Positions 47,140 through 59,435 of a stretch of DNA of 64,000 bases are shown piece after piece (the stretch's first letter is position 1; the number at the start of each line of letters is the position of its first letter). The position numbers and the translations under genes are program-made. This stretch comes from Trissonchulus latispiculum (Eukaryota > Nematoda > Enoplea > Enoplida > Ironidae). The notes beneath the pieces are model-generated. The model had not been told where the DNA came from. It searched no databases and saw nothing but the letters and a program-made list of their open reading frames with translations. Where the stretch lies: assembly GCA_030248195.1 (NCBI GenBank), contig JASAND010004330.1, positions 18,350 to 82,349 on the forward strand. Reading direction: 5' to 3'.

Positions 47140-47530
47140 ATTTACCCAAGTTCTAGGGACAGTAGGCTGCCCTCTTTCGTACAGATTTATGCAACCTTTT
47201 AAACGAATTAATGTTTCTTTTCTGACTGCAGGTTTAGGATTGTATCTGTCGATAAGTTTATAGTTGCAGGAACGATATTTGTGGGACAACCAGTGAGTCT
47301 ACTGTAGTGATATTAATAAGTATATCAAATAGCATTGATCCTAGTCAATAGGCTGTGTCGTGGCTGTCCAAGGCAGCAATACGTGCCATCATCACCCTCT
47401 CAACGGGCAGCAGGTTATTTTTTCTGTCAAAATATAATAGCTGTATTGTAGTATTCGTTCGGTCGTCTCAAATTTGTGCTATTGGATGCGCACAAACTCT
47501 CACAGTATTATTAATCTTTTAAACCTGAAA
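47140..47530 (-). pseudogene. Third relative of the decayed coding unit
   Basis: On the minus strand the order matches the copies at 40790-42345 and 59436-62068: a RINNTVRVCAHP-like start, NLLPVE, then ARIAALDSHDTAY and IDRYNPKPAVRKETLI. It has its own stop (TGA after the TAY motif), different from the stops in the other two. Three copies with independent lesions imply a once-functional multicopy gene. Confidence 0.6.
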
Positions 47531-47539
47531 ACATTTGCT

Positions 47540-50120
47540 GCCATTTATTATGAAAACTAATAAAAACGTTGTGCAATTATAGTTGATTTGTATTTGAGAC
47601 TAAGTACTAACACTAAGTGTAAGTTAGAATAATGCAACATATGCTATAATTATAGATATACTATTCTAAACAAAAAATATTGGATTAAGAAGGGTAGCCG
47701 GTGTAGAGAATGGCATGAAGGTTGCGTGAAGCTTGTGCAAAAATTTACAAGAGTTTTCGTATTAGTTGTTTATAGTGCGGCGTATCGGAAACATTTTACC
47801 ATCGGTGGATTCAGCAAAGATGGTATACCTAGCGAGACTCATATACACTCGATTTTTTAATGCAAGTGTCTTGATATTATGGGTCAAAAAGTGTTGATTT
47901 TCGAAAAACTCAACGTTTAACTTTTGAAAAACGATATTTACTAAGTTAAAACGGGTGCCTAAACGGTCCCGGAAATTAAAACGAAAAATTTTTCTTTTAA
48001 GTACTGATCGAGCAGTAGCTTGTTAAAGTTGGAAAAGTGGCAAAATCAAAGGTCTTAAAATTAAAAAAATGTTAATAAAAAATACAAAAATTAACTGATT
48101 TTTGTCGTTCTTACGTCATTCTGTACGTTATCGGATTAAAAGTTTTGCTGAAAGAAAAAATTCTGTAGCATGCCTATTCTGGAGAAAAACACAGGTAAAC
48201 CGATATTTTGAAGTGTTTGAAAATTTTCAAAATTTTACAAAAAGTTTCCTCTCATTACGATGATCCTGAAAATATACAACGTTATGGGTCTCTAATGATT
48301 ATTAACTCCAGTTTTCTGCATCACAGTTTTCTACAATCATTATTGTGTCAGACTTTAGTTAATATATACTCAGGTTTAGTCAAAATATCAAAAATTATAG
48401 CTACCCCAATCAAAGAATTATTTAATATACTTATTAAGGTGTGCTCTATAGCTTACTTATGCAATCACCTGTTGTATAGCGTACGATCAGATCTCTTCTG
48501 TTTCGAGATATGCAAGGCCGTCTTGCAAAAAACCAAGCTTTTAACCGCCATGTCAAAGAGAACTTGATTTTTGAATTGCAAATGTATGACTATCCGTTTG
48601 AGAATTATCGAATACGAGAGATCTTTGTTCTTTGTGTGGTTGACATGCAATTTCGGTCACAGTTAAACTACCTGTGATCGCCTTGTTCAGTAAACTATTA
48701 TTTCGTCTGGTCAACTGGCATTGTGATATGAATCGGATCGGCTTTTCGGATCGAAACTTCCGCCGAGTTACGGTATAGTGGCGTTTTTCTGGGTCCGACC
48801 CACGCCACTGATTAGGAAACACAGAACCTAAAAGAAAGGTTACCTCATCCTTTATTATCAATTTAAAGTAATGCCCAATTTTAAGTGATACTTTATCCTA
48901 TTAAGGAGAGTTGTTTGTTTCAGGTTTAAACAAATTTTAAAAGTTTAATTCTGTTTTGAATTAGTTCATACTCAGGTTTAGCCAAAATCATATAAATTAT
49001 AGCTATTCCAATTAAAGAAAGCTTATTTGTGTAGAATTTTAAAATATGGTCTATTCTTGAATTGCAATGCAAGCCTACGGCTATCCCTTTGAGGATTCAG
49101 AAGAGATGTGCATTACTGAATATGTGTTATTTGCTTTGTGAGGTTGATGAGTAGTTCCATTTATAATCGAAATATCGGTGTACCTGAACTTTCACTTTTG
49201 TCTTTCCACTGGCAGGTACCAACGAGTAGTTTAAGACTAGTGATATAAATCTGATCGGCTTTTGTGATCAGAGCCACCGTCAATTATATTTGTGTATATA
49301 CTTATGACTCGGATTCTGAGAAAGTCGACTCTGCTTGTTCAACACCAGAGGGCAATCGATTGCGTTCCTTCTAATAAATATTAAGCTAGAAGACATTCTA
49401 AGAACTTCCATACTTGCCGTTTGTTTTCAAATTCCGCCCGTAGCGGTCACAGCATGCAGCCAAAGTTTACCCATTTGCACAATTTTGGCTCTGTCGACTC
49501 GGTAATGCTTTGACAGATTGCTTCAACATTTGTCTTGACCAATCATAGTCAACTCAGTAAGGACATATGGTACAGTTTACACAACGAATTCTATCCTTTC
49601 AGCTACTTTCTCGATAAGTCCACCAAGCTGCGAAAGTTGTCATTCAGTTTTGTTCAAAAATTCACATATTTTTGGCATGTATGTTGTATCAATAGACCAG
49701 TCTCAACATCAAGCAGGAACATCAGCAGCTTTAGGTGGAAATACATAGCCAGGGAAATCAAGATTGATGTTCCAGCAAAGGCGGCAGGTACGGTGTGCCA
49801 TCCTCTTCAAAGCTACCAAAACTTTAGGTTACCATATTTTAGAGAACTATTTCTGGATATATATGTTTGTTATGTATGCCAAATGTTAGCATTACGTAAG
49901 CGTTCCTGCAAACTGATAACGTTTTGCAAAATCTCTTACCATAGTTAAAATTGAGCAATTCGATACTGCAAAATCTTGAATGAATGGGATGTTTAACTTG
50001 TATAACGTGTTTATAAATTTACTAAGTTTAATTTACTTGAAATGCACTAAATGGAGCTGCTGGTTTAACTCATTAAATTTTCAAACTTGTCTAGTATTTC
50101 TATTTTCACCAAAAATTTAA
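47540..50120. other. No supported gene
   Basis: ORFs of up to 137 codons (49535-49948) occur, but they lack motifs, splice signals or repeated copies that would support them. A short direct pair (ACTCAGGTTTAGxCAAAAT at 48367 and 48971) hints at duplication. Confidence 0.35.
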
Positions 50121-50129
50121 GTTTTCATT

Positions 50130-50397
50130 GCTGCGAATTGTTGGAACAATACATGGAGCCGTGGCATTTGCTTGAACAAGGGATATCGTCTCTTTTGCAA
50201 CCATATCTCTTGGAGAAGCACCCACTCGAACAGTTGTAACGCATTACTGGTTGCTCGCTGGTTTCCATAGAGACTGCTTTAATGCGTAGGTAAACTTTGT
50301 AGGTAGGAATTACGTGTGTGCTCAAAACAATTTCGTAACTTTTCCAAATCATGTCCATAGTAGCGATGATACAGGATACCATTTTTGCAGCCAACAA
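50130..50397 (-). pseudogene. CXC-like cysteine-rich C-terminal fragment
   Basis: The minus-strand frame ends with CSSGCFSKRYGCKRDD followed by PCSSKCHGSMYCSNN. The spacing Cx3C, x6, C, x6, CxxxCx4C and the final CxN resemble the tesmin/TSO1-like CXC domain. Such domains also sit at the C-termini of transposon-associated proteins in many invertebrates (general knowledge, not searched). The frame is short (90 codons from its first ATG) and isolated. It is probably the tail of a decayed mobile-element gene. Confidence 0.45.
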
Positions 50398-50539
50398 CGT
50401 AGTTGCCTTCCCAGTAGTTTTCTATAATTATATAAGCAAGAAAACAAAATGTTAACATTGCGCTAAATTCAGCATTTTGCAGAACATATAGAAGAGTACA
50501 ATGGTTATCAATATCAGAGCACATATGACTTCATGGTTT

Positions 50540-51780
50540 TCTAAAGCACGAAACGGGAGAGAAAGGATGGTGGCAGATACACAGACTACACAAGTTAGTT
50601 TTAGAACAGTCGGAGCTGTTCTATTTTAGAACTGTGTTGTTTATTTTTTCGAAGAGTATATAATGGAGGAAGAGAGGAAAGCTTCGCTCTTCCTAATAGA
50701 AACGGGTTTGCGGGATTGCATTACAAGGCCGAAATCTCTGGGAGGGTCCCGCTTACTATTGTTCATCATGTGTTTATATGCGTTTGAACTGATACGCATC
50801 TCGGCTAATCGACTACTTTATGTTAAATTTACGTACATAAGGGTACCGAATACATCAGGTTGTGCTTCGAGACATAACAGTATAGGATTTGATGCAAATT
50901 AAGTTTGCAGTTTGAAAGAGTTTCACAGTTTGAAGACCTGAACAGTATACACAAGCTAGTACTGTCGGGACAAAGCTCTCCATAACACACAGCCAAAATC
51001 TTGTGGAAATTTACTGTGCTCAAATTTTGTGCAGACATTCTTCACACAGTTCTTTGCTAACGAAATTCTTAAACCGTTTAACCTTCCTTGTGTATGTGTG
51101 CTGCTATTAACGTATGAAAAATTGGGATTTTGTTCTACCGCATGAGTGGAGGGTTGTCGGCATCTACCGCTGCTTGTGCGGCAATTACAATATTTCATTC
51201 GTAACACCTGATTACCGACTCTGCATTGCTTGGGCACCATGTTTGAGGGGCTGACCTGCACCTAACCCACCAAAGGGATCCCCTCACAGAATCCTGTTTT
51301 TTTAGACAAAAGGCCGAAAAAATCCGTTTCTTTTTCTTTCTTTCAGAAATTTCTTTCCTGCAAATGTCTGACTGGCACCGCATGCATATGCTCTCAAAGT
51401 GCTTAAGCCTAATCGTCTTTAAGCTTGAACATTGGAAGCACATTATAAAAAGCTAAAAATGCAGTAATGTTGAATGAGCCCGTTGGCACGTAAACTGGAA
51501 AATATTGTATTTGTTTTCCGGCTTATTTGCGATGTTTGCAAGTTGGTATTTTGGTCACCGTTTGATAAAACCAGCCTCCAAAAATCTGACCATGATGCTT
51601 CAAACAAGGTCCCAGACACATCATTTTGGGATCATAAAATTTCTGAAAGCATCATTAGTATGGCTGAAATGCTTGGTAGAGATCTCATCATTATTTCATC
51701 TCATCATCAGAAGCTCTGGTCATGCGACTCAGGAATTTCTGGACAATGTGAGATGGCATAATCCTTATCTATAATCCGAA
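50540..51780. repeat. Large repeat unit, copy 1
   Basis: It contains in order: block a (GAGAGAAxGGATxG, TTTTAGAACAGTxGGAGCT at 50548-50640), block b (50948-51235, matching 56800-57080) and block c (CATGATGCTTC at 51591 to ATGGCTGAAATG, matching 53969 and 57731). Minus-strand block b has a Cys-rich word, MKYCNCRTSSGRCRQ. Plus-strand block c is in a frame reading MSPLARKLENIVFVF. The unit is old and its frames are broken. Confidence 0.65.
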
Positions 51781-52889
51781 CAGCTTCTATGGCGAATGAT
51801 GGAACAAAGCTCAAAATTTGGCCGTCAGCCTGAAAGTGACTCATGGCTCACACTATTTTTAATTAGCTCGTTTGCTGAAGAGTCCTCATTATCGCTGGTT
51901 TGATTGCTGGATTGCCTACCATGACAGCCAAAATAAAAGTAAGTAAAAAGCGATGAAAGTTCTTCTTTTGGCCCAATAGCGTACACGTTGCTCAGGTTTT
52001 TGAACGTCTGTTGAGTAGGAGATTGCGCATTCGAGTCCTGGGTAAATGGTACATGCATATGCGCAATCCTGTAGTACACTAGTACTAGCACAGCATGTTC
52101 TAAAATAGTATGAGTACTAGCAGACTTAGTTGTTTCTCCACCGTGTTACTGGACATTCATCAAAGCCTCAGACCTATGTTTTGGATACACGCACTAACCC
52201 AATTAAGCTTTTTTTATGAAATGCTGCTATGTTGCAGGTGAAGTTGTTGCTGGTGAAAATACTTCTGTATTCATTTAGAAAAATATCAAAGATATGACAT
52301 CTTCCAACGTAGCGACAAATACATGTTAGCAACTTTTGGAACCATATTTATCAAGAGTTCCATTTTAATCGGACTTCCAGTTGTGTTTTTAATTCGTGGT
52401 ATTCCTTTGCTGACCAGAGAAACCACTAATAATGACATCTTCATCTCTGCTTACAGTTTCTGGGCTCTTGGGCTAACAAATTAATCAAGACAGAATCAAT
52501 AATGATGTGTTCTATCGACACTGTTTTCATACGTCTTTAATGGATCATCCAATACAACTAACTTCGTCTTGGTTTTTAAACTAATACTATTTGGATCACA
52601 CACTTCAAGCCATGAACCGATGCAATTGTTTGTCACACTGAAAATCTTGAACTGACAAGCCATTGCCAAAATGTGCAGGATCATAAATTGTCAAGGTATA
52701 GTGATTTGTACATAGTTTCTAAAATATGTCAAGTTGACAACATTTCAGTGCTACTTTAGCGGTCCCATTTGCGACCGCTTATGTATTGCTTTCGTTTAGT
52801 ATCTGCCGCTTTCTTTAGCGGAGAAAATGACTTTGCCTGCTTTATCGCTACTCTAAAAGCTATACCGCTATACGTGCTTTGACTCTATG

Positions 52890-54300
52890 GTATTCTAAAG
52901 CAGGAAACAGGAGAGAAGAGATCGCACCCTACGCATCAGGTGGTTGCGTAACCTAGTTTTAGAACAGTTGGAGCTATTCTATTTTAGAAATATGCTGCTT
53001 TGAAGTTAGAATAGTTAGCCAGAGCGAGTGACAGTTTCTAAGTAGCAGACATTTTTTACTCCTGCCCTATCTAAGTGCTCGTCCACACCTCCGCCTCCTG
53101 CTTGCAGCCCAAATTTCTTTTAATCCAACATTTCCGACCACACCAATTAGTTTGCAGCTCTTGTCGAAAATCGACATTTGTTGCCTTGGAGGAGAGCTAT
53201 ATTATCACGACAGTTTGGCTTAGGAACCATGTTTTCTGTCCATGGTCTTTGTTTCTCCGCCTATTGTCTGTAGTTTTAGAAATAGTCTGTAGGAGCATCA
53301 TTTCACCGGTGTCACGGGTCAAAGATATTGGGAGACTTGCTAAAACCTCTGACATTACACGGGTAGTCAATTTATATATAACCAAGAGTACATAATATAT
53401 GAGTGTGACAGCAGGCAAGCTCTCGGTTACCAACTCAAGGTACATGCTCTGCACGCTAACGGCTGACCCCCCCACAAACGTGTATGCTCACTTCAAAGAA
53501 ATTAGCACGCTATCTTTGCGTTATAAAGCTCGAAGCAGACACAAATTGGACGCACGCAGGCGTTGTGTTTTCGAGCTTTAACACATAAAGGTAGCGTGCG
53601 AATTTCTTTGAAGAGCACATAATACACATTTGTGGAGAAGCCCAAAAAGTAGGGGTTGGGCCGAGTAGAGAAGAGGTGCTCGAGTGGGGGGAGAGCCCAA
53701 AAAGTGATTGTCCTGTTTATTAAGTTGAAATAAGGTGGCTTTTAAGGAGTGTCTTAATGTATGTATAAATGTCTAGCTGAGTCGCAGGGCATAAATAAAC
53801 CGTTACTATGCAATTAATTTCATACAAAGCGCTCAGGTAAAATTGTCAGTAATTTGGTACATTATAAGCACATTATTACTAACTTCGTCTAATTATTTTC
53901 AGAGTAACTTACGATATTTGCCAGTGGACGTTTGAATCACTAGCTGACAAAGTCAGCCATCAGAAGGTTAACATGATGCCTTCCACGAGGTCCAGCAGGC
54001 TCAGTTCCAAAAATTTCTGAGAAAAGTATCAGCATGGCTTACCACAATGATGAACGGGACAACGGGACCCCGTCATGAGCTGAGATGTTCTCATTCTTGT
54101 CACCCACCCATGTAATTAAACTTAAATTTCCCAATTCTTTGGTTTGAGACTACAATGGATCCATCCAGCTTTGTAGCAGATTTGCAACAAGATGAAAGAA
54201 GAATCGTATTGGGCAAACGGCACCGTTGGTTTTGTGACGTTACAGTTATTAGACAAACGCGACGGTGTACTTCTTATTTATAACCCGACCTTATCGTGTC
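52890..54300. repeat. Large repeat unit, copy 2
   Basis: Block a recurs at 52900-53000 and block c at 53830-54060, including CTAATTATTTTCAGAGTxAC. That is followed by GTTATTAGACAAACGCGACG at 54243, which recurs at 57997. A CAAGAGTAC-family element is inserted at 53383. The plus-strand ORF 54192-54503 (103 codons, with CQECGFQAQDLVKSVKMLLG) starts within the unit and may be a remnant exon. Confidence 0.6.
53383..53640 (+). mobile_element. CAAGAGTAC-family element, copy E, right end missing
   Basis: The left end CAAGAGTACATAATATATG is followed by AGTGTGACAGCAGGCAAGCT, CTAACGGCTGACCCCCCC, then an internal hairpin based on CTTCAAAGAAATTxGCACGC and its complement. After CACATTTGTGGAG the sequence leaves the family, so the right arm is lost. 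Confidence 0.75.
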
Positions 54301-54929
54301 AGGAATGTGGGTTCCAAGCTCAGGATTTGGTGAAAAGCGTGAAAATGCTTTTGGGTACCACAATAAACATTGTCTTGGCGATGGGTCCGAAACAAACTGA
54401 TTACTCGTACGCATTTTTGGTGTTGGCCATGACTTTCAAGACTTTGGATACGGAAACTGTAACAACTACTGTTAATACGGAAGCAGAAAGCTGGTCTAAT
54501 TAACACTTTAACGGTCACAATTCAGTTTCAAGCTGATTTGCACCATCTTAGCATGATATCTCGATGACGTAAAAAGATATGGAAAAGGCTTAGTTGTATG
54601 GGGAACTTAAGCTGAAATAAGAGATAGGCTCCACCCTTATGGCGTTAATGAAGATAAACAGAACGGTGTCTCCATGCGAACCAAAACAACACGACCCATC
54701 CTTACTGGAATATTTTTTCCGAAAAAGAGCGTTCGAACATGAACTGCCCAGTATATCCAACACGACTTCAGCAGAAGAGTTGCTGGGTTGAAGAGGCACT
54801 GTGAAAAAGAACATGGAATTGAGCTTTCAGCAAGTTTATCTGGCATGGCCTGCAAAATTGTGGTAGGGTACTGGATCTCAAACCACAACACATGCACAAG
54901 GCGTACTGTGCAAAAAATGTAAGTACACT

Positions 54930-55060
54930 TTTCCGCTGGAGCGGAATATATTCCCCGGTTTCATTAATGCATGTACGTTGTTGAAATTCTCCAATACCTC
55001 TTCTATCTTTAACACATGGGCTAGTATTTGTATTTTTCAGAGTCAACCAAAAACAATAAA
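54930..55060 (-). repeat. Dispersed repeat with decayed coding sequence, copy 2
   Basis: The partner of 33655-33830. On the minus strand its frame includes NETGEYIPLQRKSVLTFF. No intact gene. Confidence 0.5.
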
Positions 55061-55399
55061 AGCAGTGGTGTAAGCTTTTGAAAAGATTGCATCAAAATTC
55101 AAAATTTGTTCCTGAAGTTTCACGAAGTTTCGTGGTATAATCTTCTGAAATTAAGCAATACGCCCTGGTGTTATTTGTAAATCAAATACACCGCAACCGT
55201 TTATCGATTAGTAACTGTTTCCAGATATAATGCAGCAATAACTGGCGGAATCGCATAAATGACATTGAGATTAGCAAACGATTAATACTGAGTACGCAAT
55301 CGTAAATAAAGAAGCAGCTAATCTCAGCCCAATTTAGTTTTGAATTTTGTTTTATGAAAACTTGGTATTGGGAGTGGCGTGAGCAACCTTTACAGAACC

Positions 55400-55468
55400 A
55401 GCTGAAACAGTGTAGTGGTTATGACTTTCGCCTAGCACCGCAATAACCCGAGATCGATTCGAGGTTGG
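55400..55468 (+). other. tRNA-like sequence
   Basis: CAGTGTAGTGGTTATGACTT is a near-perfect A-box region of tRNA-Val type. CGCCTAGCACCGC sits in the anticodon-arm position, and GATCGATTCGAGGTTGG is a B box. Acceptor pairing is poor, so it is a tRNA pseudogene or SINE head. AATTTTTTAATTG follows, which could terminate polymerase III. Confidence 0.45.
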
Positions 55469-55524
55469 ATAAGAATTTTTTAATTGTATAAAGAAGCTTA
55501 TGTCTGAGAAAGAAATGTATTCAG

Positions 55525-55735
55525 GTGCTGGTAGGGTTGTGCCAGGGCCGTGAAGCGGGCTTTGGGCTCGGGCCGGCCCGATATCGGCTCGGCCCGAGTT
55601 TTTAATGAGACGGAACGACCCGAGTTCTCCGTTGAGCCCTGCCCGACTCGGGCCACTTGGGCCGCTCTGGTCATCCAGGCCGCTCGGGCCACTCGGGCCG
55701 CTCGGTCCTCTCCGGCTTTCCGCGCTATTTGAGTA
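55525..55735. repeat. GC-rich GGGCCGGCCCGA segment
   Basis: It begins TAGGGTTGTGCCAGGGCC and is filled with GGCTCGGGCC/GGCCCGAG words in both orientations. It resembles the GC-rich ends of some hAT-related elements, but only one end is clear. Confidence 0.45.
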
Positions 55736-56082
55736 GTATGTTATTGCTGAAAAATATTGATTTTTTCGTTGTGACTTGTGGCTTCCTTTCTGCACACACT
55801 GTCGTCTTCTTCGATGCTTAACATACATGCATACATATCACAAGCGATACATTTGAAGCAGAATAAATATATATATAGACAAGTTTAGAACATAATTATG
55901 CTATCCAAATGCTATTAGAAAAATGTTGCGAAATGCTAAACTTTATACAGGTTTTGTCCATTTGCCAAAAGTTATGGATTAGTAAGCGGCAAATTGCCTT
56001 CAATCAATCATTTGTAAAATTCAAAAGGAAATATTGTAGTTATTCTGCCTGCGGCGGCAGACAAACCCTGGTTTGGTACAAG

Positions 56083-56622
56083 CAAGAGTACATAATAGAT
56101 AAGAGTTATGACAGCTGGCAGGTTCTCTGTTATCAGCTGCAGGTACATGCTATGTTCGCTAACGGCTGACCCCCCACAAATGTGTATGCTCACTTCAAAG
56201 AAATTAGAACGCTATCTTTGCGTGTTAAAGCTCGCAACAGACGCACATTGAACCAACTGAGTAGTTGTGTTTTCGAGCTTTAACACATAAAGGTAGCGTG
56301 CGAATTTCTTTGAAGAGCACATACACATTTGTGGGGGGTCAGCCGTTAGCGTGCAGAGCATGTACCTTGAGCTGATAATAGACAGCCTGCCAGCTGTTAC
56401 ACTCTAATCTATTATCAAGAGTACATAATACATAAGAGTGTGACAGCAGGCAAGCTCTCTGTTATCAGCTGTAGGTACATGCTATGTTCGCTAACGGCTG
56501 ACCCCCCCCACAAACGTGTAACCCCACATAGCGAACATAGCATGTACCTACAGCTGATAACAGAGAGCTTGCCTGCTGTCACACTCTTATATATTATGTA
56601 CTCTTGCTATTATGTACTCTTG
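56083..56622. mobile_element. CAAGAGTAC-family element, copy F, with self-insertion
   Basis: The outer element starts CAAGAGTACATAATAGATAA (56083) and ends TATTATGTACTCTTG (56622). Its arms run through CAGCTGGCAGG, CTGTTATCAGCTGxAGGTAC, GCTAACGGCTGACC, ACAAATGTGTATG and the CTTCAAAGAAATTAGxACGC hairpin. A second family member sits inside its right arm at 56416-56606. Outer flanks do not show a convincing duplication. Confidence 0.85.
56416..56606. mobile_element. 191-bp near-perfect palindromic member inserted in copy F
   Basis: Both halves match base for base over about 80 bp, from CAAGAGTACATAATACATAA through AGCAGGCAAGCTCTCTGTTA to TGCTATGTTCGC. A ~25-bp C/A-rich centre separates them. 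It is flanked by CTATTAT on both sides (56409-56415 and 56607-56613), a 7-bp duplication of the host copy's own terminal sequence. Confidence 0.9.
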
Positions 56623-56789
56623 ATATAACTAATATTATTGATTTTACGGGTACGCGATCAGTCCATTAGATTTGACCTGGAAGACTTATAGTTTCCTTCC
56701 TACAGTCTTTTGAGATATAATGGTCTTGGATTTGAAACAAGCGATCAAAGGATCATACGTTGAAAGAATTCCATAAAGATGGATGACCT

Positions 56790-58038
56790 ACAAGGCTTAC
56801 ACAAGCTGACATTATTGGGCCAAAGCTTCCCAAAACAACAGACAAAACCTTGTGTAAACTTACTGTGCCCAAATTTTGTACAGGCTTTCCTCACACGGAG
56901 TTCTTTGCTTACCAATATCTTTAAATGAATTGAAGTTTCTTCTGTGCTGCTATTTAAGTGTGAAAAATTGGGTTTGCTAGGTCCGCATGAGTATGGGTTG
57001 TCTGCACTACAATGTCTACCGCTACTTGTGCGAAAATCATTCCATTCTCAATACTAGATTACCGACGTTACCTTGAGCAACATACACGCTTGGGCGGGGA
57101 TTTTACCCCGACCTGGAGCTAACTCCCAAAGCGACCTCCCGCAATTAATCCGTAATAGTCCGAGTTAGGAGTTTAACCAAAGGTTCGATGTTGGAAGAAT
57201 AGGTGATCTTTTGTGATTTAATAGTACCAAGAGTACATAATACATAAGAGTATGACAAGCGTCACACACTATGTATTATCAGCTCGCTACATCCTCTGCA
57301 CGCTATCGGCTTACCCCCCCCCCCTAAATCAGACCCCCCCTTATCAAAGCAAATTCGAGCGCTATGCTTGCACGCTTTAGAACGAAAACACAACTAGTCA
57401 GTTGGTTCAACGTGCGTCTGTTGCACGTAAACATAGCGGGCGAATTTCTTTGACATTTTATGGGGGGGGTAGGCCGATAGCGCGCATCGGATGTAACAGC
57501 CTTATAATACATAGAGTATGCCTGTATTATGTACTCTTGATAGTACTAGGTTAGATATAAAACAGGTTGAAGAATGACCTAATACCAATTATTCCAAAGT
57601 GCTTGGGTAGAATTGACAGTAACTTGGCACACTATAAGCACATTACTACTATCTTCATCTAATTATTTTCAGAGTTACTTACGATGTTTATATCACAAAC
57701 TGACAAGACCAGCCATCAGAAGGATGAAAACATGATGCTTTCCTTAATGTCCCCCGGAACAACAGGAACAAAGCAACAAAAATATCTGAGAAAATTATTA
57801 GCATGGTTACAACAGTGATGAGAGAAACTTCATCATGAGCAGTGATGCTTTCATTCTAGTCACCCATATAGTCAAACTTACTTTTCCCATTTCTTTGGTT
57901 TGGGGCGCAAATAGATCCATCTAGCTTAGTAGCAGATTTTGCTACACGATCAACGAACAGTGCTGGGCAAACAGCACAGTTGGTCAGGTGAGTTTACAGT
58001 TATCAGACAAACGCGACGGTGTGCTTCTTATGTATAAC
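56790..58038. repeat. Large repeat unit, copy 3
   Basis: Block b (56800-57080) and block c (57590-57850) match copies at 50948 and 51591. The block b to block c distance is 930 bp here and 640 in copy 1. Subtracting the inserted 312-bp element and its 7-bp duplication leaves 611, so the two arrangements are colinear. Confidence 0.65.
57228..57539. mobile_element. CAAGAGTAC-family element, copy G, 312 bp, 7-bp TSD
   Basis: Intact ends CAAGAGTACATAATACATAA and TATTATGTACTCTTG are flanked by ATAGTAC at 57221-57227 and 57540-57546. Arms include GCACGCTATCGGCTTACC, a C-run and a core hairpin with AACACAACTAGTCAGTTGG. It splits copy 3 of the large repeat unit, so it is younger than that duplication. 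Confidence 0.92.
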
Positions 58039-58220
58039 CTAGAGTACATAATACAAGATTGTGCCACAATGTTATCAGAGCACAGACTATGCTCTGTTTG
58101 CTAATTATTAGACCGCATTATCCCCCCCGCAAATTTGACCCATCACTTCTAAGAAATTCCCTCGCTATGCTTGTGTTCTAAAGCTCAAAACAGCCACAAA
58201 AGTCACGCACGTACAGGTTC
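58039..58220. mobile_element. CAAGAGTAC-family left arm, degenerate
   Basis: CTAGAGTACATAATACAAGA, GTTATCAGAGCACAGACTAT, a C-run, AAATTTGACCCATCACTTCT and TCGCTATGCTTGTGTTCTAA follow the family order. Then the sequence diverges and no right arm follows. Confidence 0.65.
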
Positions 58221-58340
58221 TACTAGAAAAGCTTTTGCGTAGTTTGCATCCTACGATGTACTACTACTACTACTACCTGCTATCAGTTACATCACGTGAT
58301 TAGTCAGTTGCTCACAAGACATTCTTTCTGTTAATCGAAT

Positions 58341-58478
58341 ATGCCCCACCAAAGACGACAAGTGGGTTCAGAATTTGTTCGTCGCCAACCTTATTTGACA
58401 AAAACTTTAAGATACTGGTTGGAAGCAACTGCTCGAAACGATCCTCTACGAATAAACTTTAACTCTTCTGATGACTAA
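58341..58478 (+). pseudogene. Short ORF, possible transposon gene fragment
   Basis: ATG at 58341 opens 45 codons rich in charged residues (MPHQRRQVGSEFVRRQ, LRYWLEATARNDP) before TAA. After the stop, a frame-matched stretch (DALIILQDIGTEHPSV) continues, which suggests one nonsense change in a longer gene. It lies among decayed repeats. No family recognised. Confidence 0.35.
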
Positions 58479-59435
58479 AATCAAGATGCATTAATCATCT
58501 TGCAAGATATTGGCACAGAACACCCCAGTGTCCACAACAGTATTGCTACATATAAAAAGTTTCTCACCAGCTATGCTCGGTGTATGCTAAACAGTGTTTG
58601 TCGGCACCTAAACATTTAGGTGTAACTGGTTGTGGATTTCTGAAGATGTAAATGAAAATCTAATTGCAAATTTTACAGCACAGTATACACTATAACTGCC
58701 ACTATAACAGAAACTTTCTCGATCTTGTAGACAACAATGATTGTTTATATTTAGATTGCATTAGGAAATTTTGGAGTATGTGAACATTTAACGCTTATTT
58801 GCGGAGTGCTTCTATAGACTGTTAATAATACGCGGTGTCCGATTTGAGCTTTACATAAAACCAAGATATTATTTGAAGCTTGATTATGCCAACCGAAGCT
58901 TCCATGGAGGTAACCTCCATTCGTTATGCTCCATCCAAAATGCACACCTGGAACTTCTGCCATCCTGCATCCCACTATGGGTGGAAGGCACCTTTCTGAA
59001 TGCTCACGTAAATTATCATAGCTTCACAATACTGACAGCTTTAACAGGTCGCCTACAGGACGCTAAATTATTTCAGGTAAAAAGTGACTAAGCTGTAAAG
59101 TTGTGGTATAGTGCCGTCATCGACTATTAATAACTTTGCCAAGAATACATTGCCTACATTTTCCAGGCCGCCTTGCATCGTTAATCTTCGCCCGAAGTTT
59201 TGCCAGCGAATGGATTGCACCAGCATAATTTAAATCTAGCCGACAGTAATTGTGACAAAATCATGATATGTCTTATTTTTCCCAATAGTTAATATGCATC
59301 TGAGAACTGTTTAACATGCTTAACCTTGACTAAGATTAAATTTTAAATTGAACAGGATTTACTGTGGAAAATTAGTACTGCACGAGATAAACAACGGACT
59401 CAAAAAACTACCATAATAATTTAGTAATACTTTCC

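Noticed and set aside
49535..49948. 137-codon ORF as a gene
   Set aside because: No motif, no splice context, no start context and no repeated or conserved counterpart in the window.
55352..55828. 158-codon ORF with Gly-Pro-Ser repeats
   Set aside because: The collagen-like stretch comes from GGGCCGGCCC-type repeat DNA; the frame spans a tRNA-like sequence as well.
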